From an uncultured Stenotrophomonas sp. (GTDB lineage: Bacteria > Pseudomonadota > Gammaproteobacteria > Xanthomonadales > Xanthomonadaceae): DNA of 41,423 nucleotides. This document shows positions 26,138 through 32,976 of this stretch, piece after piece; the first letter of the stretch is position 1, and each line of letters starts with the position of its first letter. Made by a program: the position numbers and the translations under genes. The notes below the pieces were generated by a model. The model searched no databases, was not told where the DNA came from, and saw only the letters and a list, made by a program, of their open reading frames with translations. The DNA lies in NCBI GenBank assembly GCA_946223375.1, contig CAMICU010000011.1, forward strand, positions 1-41,423, in the 5' to 3' direction.

Positions 26138-26294
26138 TGCCAGAAATCACCTGAATAAAAGCCTAAAAAGCGCCTTTCCGTGCATCGGTGGTTTCAGGAT
26201 GGGTTGTGGCGCGTAACGGAAAAATTACATCCGGACGCAAGCAGCATCTTTTCGTTGCTGTGCCAACAAAGCATTTATCCAGAAGGTGTACCCC

Positions 26295-26870
26295 ATGAAG
26301 AATTCGCTGATTGCCCTGGCGCTGGTTGCCGCCCTCCCGTTCGCCGCTTCCGCCGCCGAGGGCCTGTCCTACAACTACGTCGAAGGCAACTACGCCAAGA
26401 CCGACGCCGGCACCGAAGCCGATGGCTGGGGCGTCAAGGGTTCCTACGCCGTGCTGCCGAAGATGCACGTGTTCGGTGAGTACAGCCGCCAGGAAGTGGA
26501 CAACACCAACATCGACGTCGACCAGTGGCGCGTCGGCGTCGGCTACAACCAGGAAATCGCACCGAGCACCGATTTCATCGCGCGTGCGGCCTACGAGAAG
26601 TTCGACCCGAAGGTCCGTGACGGCCTGGACTTCAACGGCTACAGCGTCGAGACCGGCCTGCGCACCGCCTTCGGCAAGCATGCCGAGGTGTACGTGATGG
26701 CGGGCTACGAAGACTTCCAGAAGAAGCACGGCATCAACCCGGAAGGTGACTTCTACGGTCGCCTGGGTGGCCAGGTGAAGCTGAACCAGAACTGGGGCAT
26801 CAACGGCGACATCAAGATGACCCGCAACGGCGACAAGCAGTGGACCGTCGGTCCGCGCTTCAGCTGGTAA
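26295..26870 (+). CDS. ax21: Ax21-family outer-membrane protein
   Basis: A 191-residue protein starting MKNSLIALALVAALPFAASA behind AGAAGGTG. The mature start AEGLSYNYVEGNYAKTDAGT and strands ending QWTVGPRFSW (aromatic C-terminus) match the Ax21 family of small Omp-beta-barrel proteins of Xanthomonas and Stenotrophomonas. Ax21 was once proposed as a secreted quorum-sensing and immune signal, but key reports were retracted; it is best described as an abundant outer-membrane or vesicle protein. It is a monocistronic gene with a long AT-richer leader and a strong terminator, in keeping with high expression. Confidence 0.92.
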   Translation: MKNSLIALALVAALPFAASAAEGLSYNYVEGNYAKTDAGTEADGWGVKGSYAVLPKMHVFGEYSRQEVDNTNIDVDQWRVGVGYNQEIAPSTDFIARAAYEKFDPKVRDGLDFNGYSVETGLRTAFGKHAEVYVMAGYEDFQKKHGINPEGDFYGRLGGQVKLNQNWGINGDIKMTRNGDKQWTVGPRFSW

Positions 26871-26893
26871 GCCACGGTTTCATCGTGATCAGG

Positions 26894-26926
26894 AAAGGCC
26901 CGGCCATGCCGGGCCTTTTCTTTTTC
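26894..26926 (+). terminator. Rho-independent terminator after the Ax21 gene
   Basis: AAAGGCCCGGC (26894-26904), loop CAT, GCCGGGCCTTT (26908-26918), then TCTTTTTC. A strong intrinsic terminator. Confidence 0.92.
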
Positions 26927-26934
26927 AGAAGCGA

Positions 26935-26979
26935 CCCTCACCCGCCCCTCTCCCGCGCGGGAGAGGGGCGGGGTGAGGG
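26935..26979. repeat. 45-bp near-perfect palindrome
   Basis: The left arm 26935-26956 (CCCTCACCCGCCCCTCTCCC then GC) and right arm 26957-26979 are exact reverse complements except for one extra G on the right. There is no loop at the centre (GC|GC). Its core CTCCCGCG...GGGAGA recurs at 21713-21733, so it is a dispersed intergenic repeat. It starts 9 bp after the Ax21 terminator tract. Confidence 0.8.
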
Positions 26980-27062
26980 CGGCTTTCGTCGTTGTCATGA
27001 GCCGGCAACAAAATTGCAGCATCGTGCGCGTCGACCGGCATCGGCCGGAAGGAAGCGCTGCC

Positions 27063-27518
27063 ATGAAGATCCGCCTGTCTCTCGCTGCCGCCCTGCTGCT
27101 GGCCACGCCGCTGGCCTGGGCCCAGCGCGATTACCAACCGCTGGAGCAGCGTCTCAGTGCCGAACAGCTGCGTCAGGTCGGGCTGAGCCCGCAGCAGCTG
27201 CAGCTGCTCAACCGCATGCTCAGCGAGGCCGATGCCGTCGCGCCGCCGGCCGCCAGCGCCGACGTGGCCCCGGCCATGCATATCGGCCTGGAGGAAGGTC
27301 CGGTGGAGAGCCGCGTGCAGGGCGCCGTCGATGGCTGGGAGCCGGGCACGGTGTTCGTGCTGGAGAACGGCCAGCAGTGGAAGGTGCTCAAGGGCCAGAT
27401 GCGCCTGCGGCAGACCCTGCAGGCGCCGCAGATCGCGGTGATACCCGGCATCGCCGGGCGCTGGTTCCTGCAGGTGGATGAAGACCTGCCGAAGGCGCGC
27501 GTCTACCGCATCCGCTGA
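27063..27518 (+). CDS. Secreted protein of unknown function
   Basis: A 151-residue protein from the ATG at 27063 behind GGAAGGAAG. A signal peptide (LSLAAALLLATPLAWAQ) precedes a helical segment (LSAEQLRQVGLSPQQLQLLN) and a beta-rich C-terminal part (GWEPGTVFVLENGQQWKVLKG, then FLQVDEDLPKARVYRI). I do not know a family name; proteins of this type are common in Xanthomonadaceae. It is convergent with the DUF1456 gene. Confidence 0.78.
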   Translation: MKIRLSLAAALLLATPLAWAQRDYQPLEQRLSAEQLRQVGLSPQQLQLLNRMLSEADAVAPPAASADVAPAMHIGLEEGPVESRVQGAVDGWEPGTVFVLENGQQWKVLKGQMRLRQTLQAPQIAVIPGIAGRWFLQVDEDLPKARVYRIR

Positions 27519-27544
27519 GCGTCAGCGCCGCCGTGCCGGCGTGC

Positions 27545-28012
27545 TTACGGGCGGACCCGCTGGGTCAGGCCCTTGAGGAAGTTGCGCAGCGCCTGGTCGC
27601 CGCATTCGCGGTAGTTCTTGTGGTCCGGCTGGCGGAACAGCGCCGACAGCTCCGGCTTGGACATCGGGAAACCGGCGGCCTCGAAGATCGCATGCATGTC
27701 CACGTCCTTCAGTTCGAAGGCCACGCGCAGCTTCTTGAGCACGATGTTGTTGCTGATGCGCTTTTCCGGCGGCCGCGGCGGCTGCGACTCGTCGCGGCCA
27801 CGGTAGTGGTAGATCAGGCCGTCGAGGAAGCGCGAGAGCACCGCGTCCGGGCAGGTCTCGAACAACGGCTCGTCGTCCTTGCGCAGGAAATCGTGGACCT
27901 GGGCCTGGTCCACGGCGAAGCCGGGGTCGGCCAGGAGGATGGTGTCCACCACCATGCCGTCGCTGAGGTCGAGCATGTAGCGGATGCTGCGCAGTACGTC
28001 GTTGTTGATCAT
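27545..28012 (-). CDS. DUF1456 family protein (YehS-like)
   Basis: A 155-residue cytoplasmic protein starting MINNDVLRSIRYMLDLSDGM behind GGAGTGG. It has two copies of the DUF1456 motif: residues 1-70 and about 90-150 (RISNNIVLKKLRVAFELKDV and FRQPDHKNYRECGDQALRNF). It corresponds to E. coli YehS in length and repeat structure. The function is unknown. A candidate -10 TACACT lies on the minus strand at 28061-28056. Confidence 0.93.
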   Translation of the reverse strand: MINNDVLRSIRYMLDLSDGMVVDTILLADPGFAVDQAQVHDFLRKDDEPLFETCPDAVLSRFLDGLIYHYRGRDESQPPRPPEKRISNNIVLKKLRVAFELKDVDMHAIFEAAGFPMSKPELSALFRQPDHKNYRECGDQALRNFLKGLTQRVRP

Positions 28013-28117
28013 TGCCACTCCAGAACGTCCGCACGGAACCATCCGGCGGCGGCGTAGTGTAACGCCGGGGCCGTTGCCGGCCGTCTACAATCGGCCGCTC
28101 CACCGGAAAACAGCCCC

Positions 28118-28180
28118 ATGTCCAGCCCTGCCACCGCCCCGCGGCGGCGCGACGGCGTCCCGGCGATGGCCCGCCGATGA
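28118..28180 (+). CDS. Possible 20-codon leader ORF coupled to the DUF6122 gene
   Basis: ATG 28118 opens a 20-residue frame, MSSPATAPRRRDGVPAMARR, whose TGA overlaps the ATG of the next gene (ATGA, 28177-28180). A TACAAT -10-like hexamer at 28086-28091 would start transcription about 20 bp upstream. It could be a coupled leader peptide or chance. It is Arg/Pro-rich and has no conserved look; I cannot confirm translation. Confidence 0.3.
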   Translation: MSSPATAPRRRDGVPAMARR

Positions 28181-28500
28181 GCCTGCGCGCGATCTTCCAC
28201 CTGTGCCTGCATGCGGCGGTGCCGGCGCTGCTGGCCTGGCTGTTCTGGCGCCCGCAGTTCGCCCGGGCCTGGGTGCTGATGCTGCTGGGCTGGGTGATCG
28301 ACCTGGACCACCTGCTGGCTGATCCGATCTATGCGCCGGACCGCTGCAGCATCGGCTTCCACCCGCTGCATACCGCGCCGGCCATCGTGGTCTATGCCGG
28401 CCTCACGCTGCCGCGGCGCACGCGGCTGTTCGGCATCGGCCTGCTGCTGCACATCACCCTGGATGCGCTGGACTGCGTATGGATGCGCTGCAGCGCCTAG
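28177..28500 (+). CDS. DUF6122-type small membrane protein
   Basis: A 107-residue integral membrane protein with three or four segments (FHLCLHAAVPALLAWLFW, AWVLMLLGWVIDLDHLLADP, APAIVVYAGLTL, GIGLLLHITLDALDCVW). The H-x3-H, DLDH and HITLDALD motifs resemble the metal-ligand pattern of YdjM/LexA-regulated-type membrane metal hydrolases, and the sequence fits DUF6122. Function unknown. It probably belongs to its own short unit diverging from the DUF1456 gene. Confidence 0.82.
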   Translation: MSLRAIFHLCLHAAVPALLAWLFWRPQFARAWVLMLLGWVIDLDHLLADPIYAPDRCSIGFHPLHTAPAIVVYAGLTLPRRTRLFGIGLLLHITLDALDCVWMRCSA

Positions 28501-28548
28501 GCCGGGCGGTCCGGGCGCGTCACCGCGCGGCGGCCACGACAGGTGGGC

Positions 28549-29013
28549 TCAGTGGCCGTACCAGGGACCGGGACCGTAGCCGGGGCCGAACCCCGGGCCG
28601 GGGCCATAGCCCTGGTAGGGACCCACGCCCTCGCCCTGGCTGAGGTGGATGTTCAGGTCGAAACGACGGGTCTTGCCGTCATCGTTGGTGTAGTTCTTGC
28701 CCAGATTCAGGTCCACCGCGCTCCAGTGGCTGTTGCCGAACGCCTTGGAGTAGCCGATGCCGGTGCTGACCGCGCCATGCACCTGCAGCTTGTCGTCGAC
28801 CACGGTGGCGCCGTCGGCATCCTTCTTGGGCAGGCCGCGGCCGCTGTGGTCGCCGTAATAGGTGCCGGGGGCATCGGTCTGGTAGGACGGGTCGCCCAGG
28901 TAACGCAGCGGTTTCTGCGGAACGCTCAGGTCCAGCGCGCCCGGTGCCGGGGCCTGTGCCAGGGCCAGCACGGGAGCCAGCAGCAGTACGGGGACGAGCA
29001 ACGTTCGGATCAT
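28549..29013 (-). CDS. Secreted protein with Gly-Pro-Tyr-rich tail, unknown function
   Basis: A 154-residue protein from the ATG at 29013 behind GGAGTGG. A signal peptide (LLVPVLLLAPVLALAQ) is followed by a central region with GTYYGDHSGRGLPKKD, VHGAVSTGIGYSKAFGNSHW and NLGKNYTNDDGKTRRFDLNI, then a repetitive C-terminus of GPG-Y/F units (YGPGPGFGPGYGPGPWYGH) encoded by near-repeats of GGGCC-type codons at 28555-28610. The repeat number may vary between strains by slippage. No family is recognised. Confidence 0.75.
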   Translation of the reverse strand: MIRTLLVPVLLLAPVLALAQAPAPGALDLSVPQKPLRYLGDPSYQTDAPGTYYGDHSGRGLPKKDADGATVVDDKLQVHGAVSTGIGYSKAFGNSHWSAVDLNLGKNYTNDDGKTRRFDLNIHLSQGEGVGPYQGYGPGPGFGPGYGPGPWYGH

Positions 29014-29108
29014 GACGGAACCACTCCGGGAGCTTGCCGGGCCGTGATGGCGCGGTGACCCGAACGCTAACAGAAAAGGCTTGAATGCGGGCTGTCGTCG
29101 GCCGCCCC

Positions 29109-30320
29109 TCAGCCCAGCCGCTGGAACGAGAACAACGCGGCCAGCGGATGCCGGCGGCGTTCGATCGCCGCGCGGAGCAGGCCGGCGCCCAGCATCGAGT
29201 AGGTGATGCCGTTGCCGCCGTAGGCCATCGCGAACTGCACCCGCGGCCCCCATTGCCGGTGGCTGCCGAAGAACGGCAGGCCGTCGCGGGTTTCGGCGAA
29301 GGTGCCGGCCCAGGCGAAGGCGGGCACCAACGGCAGCCACGGCAGCAGTGTGCCGGCCCGTGCCCGCAGGCGCGCGGCCTTGTGCTGCACGCGGCGGTCG
29401 CGGCGCGCGGGGATGTCGATGGCATCGTCCTCGCCGCCGATCAGCAGGCGCTGGTCGCCGGTGCTGCGCAGGTAGAGGTACGGGCGCGCGGTTTCCCAGA
29501 CCAGGGTCCGCCGCAACCGGCCCAGCAGCGCCGCCGGCAGCGGGTCGGTCACCAGCGCATAGCTGCTGCGGTTGCGCGCGACGTTCTGCCGCAGCCAGTG
29601 CTGGCTGGCGTAGCCGGCGGCAACCACCAGGTGCCGGCAGCGGATGCTCACGCCGCTGGCGGCACGGGCCACGACCTGGCGGCTGCCGACCTCCACCGCG
29701 CGGATGGCGGTGCGGTCGTGGACATGGCCGCCGCGCTGGCGCAGCCGGGCGAGCAGCCGGTAGGTCATGCGGTAGGGGTCCACCCGCGCCGCCAGCGGCG
29801 TGAAGATCGCCCCCGGCGCGGTGATGCCGTGTTCGCCATGCACGGCCGCCGCATCCAGCCAGCGCACCGGCAGGCCATGCCGGGCGCGCAGCATGTACTC
29901 CTCGAGCAGCGGCTTGAGGTGGCTGCGCCGGCTGGCGAAGTAGAGGCTGTCGCTGCGCTGGAAGCCGACATCGCGCAGCGGCGCGGCCACCTGCTGCAGC
30001 TGCGCGATGGCGTCGGCGCAGCTGCGGTAGGCCAGCAGTGCCTGCTCCAGGCCGATGCGGGTGGCCAGCTCGCCCAGCGGCGTGTCGATCTCGTACTGCA
30101 GCAGCGCGGTGCTGGCGGCGGTGGAACCCCAGCCGATGTCGCGCTGCTCGACCACCGCCACCTCATGCCCGTGGGCCTGGAGCGCATCGGCGACCAGGGC
30201 CCCGGTGATGCCGCCGCCGATCACCAGCACCTCGCAGCGCAGGTCCTGCTGCAACGGTGCAAACGCCTGCATCAGGCCGCTGTTGATCGCCCAGTACGGA
30301 TAGCCGCTCTTCAGGTCCAT
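29109..30320 (-). CDS. FAD-dependent oxidoreductase (DAO family)
   Basis: A 403-residue protein from the ATG at 30320 (ribosome site GAGGAC). The dinucleotide-binding motif is VLVIGGGITGALVADALQ (about residues 31-48) with the adenine-ribose Glu in VAVVEQRDIG. Further FAD contacts are STAASTALLQYE and RCRHLVVAAGY, and the C-terminal AMAYGGNGITYSMLGAGLL is the usual FAD-closing segment. The family includes glycine and sarcosine oxidases and D-amino-acid dehydrogenases. It lacks the Rieske domain sometimes fused to this subgroup. The substrate is unknown; no partner gene is adjacent. Confidence 0.88.
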   Translation of the reverse strand: MDLKSGYPYWAINSGLMQAFAPLQQDLRCEVLVIGGGITGALVADALQAHGHEVAVVEQRDIGWGSTAASTALLQYEIDTPLGELATRIGLEQALLAYRSCADAIAQLQQVAAPLRDVGFQRSDSLYFASRRSHLKPLLEEYMLRARHGLPVRWLDAAAVHGEHGITAPGAIFTPLAARVDPYRMTYRLLARLRQRGGHVHDRTAIRAVEVGSRQVVARAASGVSIRCRHLVVAAGYASQHWLRQNVARNRSSYALVTDPLPAALLGRLRRTLVWETARPYLYLRSTGDQRLLIGGEDDAIDIPARRDRRVQHKAARLRARAGTLLPWLPLVPAFAWAGTFAETRDGLPFFGSHRQWGPRVQFAMAYGGNGITYSMLGAGLLRAAIERRRHPLAALFSFQRLG

Positions 30321-30455
30321 GCCCGTCCTCGCCGGTATGCCGTGGCAGCTATAAGCCGTCGGTGGTGAAGGGCAGGGCAGCGACGGGTGAAGACGGCTGG
30401 CCATCGCGCGCCACATCACCGTGGCCGGCTTCACTTCGCCTTGCGCATCACTCAC

Positions 30456-30483
30456 TTGCCGCTTCGCAGCGTTGATTTATAGT
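30456..30483 (+). promoter_or_regulatory. Candidate promoter of the MscS-type channel gene
   Basis: TTGCCG (30456-30461), 16 bp, TATAGT (30478-30483). The predicted start near 30490 lies only about 8 nt before the GTG at 30498, which argues for a leaderless-like mRNA or a downstream start such as TTG 30525. Confidence 0.4.
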
Positions 30484-30497
30484 CCTCGGCAGGCGCG

Positions 30498-32939
30498 GTG
30501 GTCCGCGCGGTCCGGTGCATCCTCTTGTTCAAGCAACGCTTCTTCCAACCGCTGCGCGCGCTGTCGCTGCTCGTCGTTCTGGCCCTGGCCGGTACCGCCT
30601 GGGCGGCCCCGGACCCGGAGGCCGACACCACCACGCCGCAGGCGCGCATCGAACAGGCCTCGCAGGCACTGGAAGGCATCAAGCGGGCCTGGAACGATGC
30701 CGATGCACCGGAGACGTTGAAGACCCTGTCCGAGCGCGCCGTGCAGGTGCAGCGCGATGCCGAGGCCGGGGTGCAGGCGTTGCAGCCGGAACTGTCCCAG
30801 CTGGACGCCCGCATCGGCCAGCTCGGGCCGGCACCGGATGCCGGCGAGGAGCCGGACATCGCGCGCCAGCGCAAGGCACTGGACCAGCAGCGCAGTGAAC
30901 TGGATGCGGGCATCAAGCGCGGCAAGCTGCTGGCCGAGGACGCCCGCCAGCTCAGCGAATCGCTGGAGAAGGCGCGTGCCCAGCAGTTCGGTGAACAACT
31001 GGGCCGCAAGGTCGGCTCGCCGCTGTCACCGACGGTGTGGCGCAACTTCAGCGAACACCTGCCGGCCGATCTGGGACGCGTCCACAGCCTCTACCTGCAG
31101 GGCTACAAGGCGCTGAAGAAGGCCACCGCCGGCCAGGGCTGGACCGCCCCGGTGATCGGCGCGACGCTGGCGCTGCTGATGGCCTTTCCGCTGCGCCTGT
31201 GGCTGCGCCATGCCGGGCGCGGCTATGCCGCCTCCGGGCGCGCGCCGGACGGCCGCCTGCGCCGCACCGGGCTGGCGGTGTGGCTGCTGCTGGTCGGCAC
31301 CCTGCTGCCCGGCCTGGCCAGCCTGGTGCTGGTCAACAGCCTGCGCTCGATCTCGGCGATCGCGCCACGCCTGGAAGCGGTTGCCGATGCCTTCGTCGGC
31401 GCGACCTTCGTGGCGGCGTTCATCGCCGCGCTGGCCTCGTGCCTGCTGGTGCCGTCGCGTCCGTCATGGCGGCTGTTCGACATCGACGATGTCGGCGCGC
31501 GCCATCTGCGCCGCTTCGCCTGGGGCGCGGCCGGGCTGACCTGGGTGACGATGCTGCTGCGCGACATCAACCGCGCCGCGCGCACCTCGCAGGTCAGCAC
31601 GGTGACCCTCGATGGCCTGGTCGCGCTGACCTACGTGGTGCTGATCATGGGCATGCTGGTGACGCTGGCGGCGCTGCACCGCCGTCGCGCGGCCGAGGCG
31701 GCGATGGCCGAGCAGCAGGAGAAGTCGGCCGGGCACGCGCCGAAGGCGCCGCGCAGCGGCTGGCTGGTGGTGGCGCGCCTGGGCGGGCATCTGGCGGTGT
31801 TCGCCGCGCTGGTGGCGACGCTGATGGGCTACCTGAACTTCGCGATGTTCGCCGCCCAGCAGATGGTGTGGGTGACGGTGGTGGTGCTGGCGGTCTCGCT
31901 GCTGATGAAGTTCGCCGATGACTTCGCCTTGTGGCTGCTGGCGCCGGAGGGCCCGATCGGGCGCACGCTGCGGTTGTCCACCGGGCTGCCGCCGGCACGC
32001 CTGGAGCAGGCCGGGGTGCTGCTCTCGGCCGTCACGCGGGTGTTGCTGGTGCTGCTGGGCATCACCGCGGTGATCGCCCCGTACGGCAACGTCAGCATCC
32101 TGTACAGCGGCCTGGAGACGATGGCCGGTGGTGGCCTGAAGATCGGCGACAGCGTGCTCAAGCCATCGGCGGTGATGTGGGCGCTGCTGGTGCTGGTGGC
32201 CGGCCTGGCACTGATGGGCGTGGTGCAGCGCTGGCTGGTGGACACCTACCTGCCCAAGACCGAGCTGGACGTGGGCGCACGCAATTCGATCAGCACCGTG
32301 GCGCGCTATGTGGGCATCGTGCTGGCGGCGCTGTGGGCGCTGGCCACGCTGGGCATCGGTTTCGAGAAGGTGGCGCTGCTGGCCAGCGCGCTGTCGGTGG
32401 GCATCGGCTTCGGCCTGCAGGCGATCACCCAGAACTTCGTGTCGGGCCTGATCCTGCTGGCCGAGCGCCCGGTCAAGATCGGCGACTGGGTGAAGATCGG
32501 CGACCAGGAAGGCGATATCCGCCGCATCTCGGTGCGCTCGACCGAGATCCAGGTGGGCGACCGTTCCACCCTGATCGTGCCCAACTCGGAGTTGATCACC
32601 AAGACCATCCGCAACATGACGATGGCCAATGCGCTGGGCCGCATCCAGATCCAGTTCGCGGTGCCGTTGAGCACCGACGTCGGCAAGCTGCGTGCGCTGA
32701 TGCTGGAGATCTACGCGGCCAATCCGGCGGTGCTGGCCGATCCGGCACCGTCGGTGTTCATCGACTCGATCAGCGGCGGCCAGGTGGCGATCAACAGCTT
32801 CGCCTACGTCAGCTCCTCGCGCGCGGTGTACGGCACCCGCAGCGAACTGCTGTTCGAACTGCTGCAGCAGACGATGGCCAATGACATCGCGCTGGTATCG
32901 CCCACCGACATCCACCTGGTCGGCAGCGCCGACGCCTGA
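30498..32939 (+). CDS. Large MscS-family mechanosensitive channel with DUF3772 region
   Basis: Up to 813 residues. A signal peptide (LRALSLLVVLALAGTAWAA) leads to a periplasmic coiled-coil domain (about 35-170), the DUF3772-like segment FSEHLPADLGRVHSLYLQGY, eight or more membrane segments (about 205-600) and the C-terminal MscS core: the pore helix GIGFGLQAITQNFVSGLILL, the beta domain RPVKIGDWVKIGDQEGDIRR, and VPNSELITKTIRNMT. It acts as an inner-membrane safety valve on osmotic downshift, like MscK/YbiO-type channels. The start is unsure: GTG 30498 has no ribosome site, and TTG 30525 (MFKQRFFQ...) gives a more normal signal peptide. It is convergent with opgB. Confidence 0.9.
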   Translation: MVRAVRCILLFKQRFFQPLRALSLLVVLALAGTAWAAPDPEADTTTPQARIEQASQALEGIKRAWNDADAPETLKTLSERAVQVQRDAEAGVQALQPELSQLDARIGQLGPAPDAGEEPDIARQRKALDQQRSELDAGIKRGKLLAEDARQLSESLEKARAQQFGEQLGRKVGSPLSPTVWRNFSEHLPADLGRVHSLYLQGYKALKKATAGQGWTAPVIGATLALLMAFPLRLWLRHAGRGYAASGRAPDGRLRRTGLAVWLLLVGTLLPGLASLVLVNSLRSISAIAPRLEAVADAFVGATFVAAFIAALASCLLVPSRPSWRLFDIDDVGARHLRRFAWGAAGLTWVTMLLRDINRAARTSQVSTVTLDGLVALTYVVLIMGMLVTLAALHRRRAAEAAMAEQQEKSAGHAPKAPRSGWLVVARLGGHLAVFAALVATLMGYLNFAMFAAQQMVWVTVVVLAVSLLMKFADDFALWLLAPEGPIGRTLRLSTGLPPARLEQAGVLLSAVTRVLLVLLGITAVIAPYGNVSILYSGLETMAGGGLKIGDSVLKPSAVMWALLVLVAGLALMGVVQRWLVDTYLPKTELDVGARNSISTVARYVGIVLAALWALATLGIGFEKVALLASALSVGIGFGLQAITQNFVSGLILLAERPVKIGDWVKIGDQEGDIRRISVRSTEIQVGDRSTLIVPNSELITKTIRNMTMANALGRIQIQFAVPLSTDVGKLRALMLEIYAANPAVLADPAPSVFIDSISGGQVAINSFAYVSSSRAVYGTRSELLFELLQQTMANDIALVSPTDIHLVGSADA

Positions 32940-32976
32940 CCGGCAACGGCCGGCGCGGCGTGGCCGCGGCGGCGGC

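Noticed and set aside
26295..26870. Ax21 as a quorum-sensing or immune-elicitor signal
   Set aside because: The key reports of that activity were retracted; only the outer-membrane-protein family assignment is supported.
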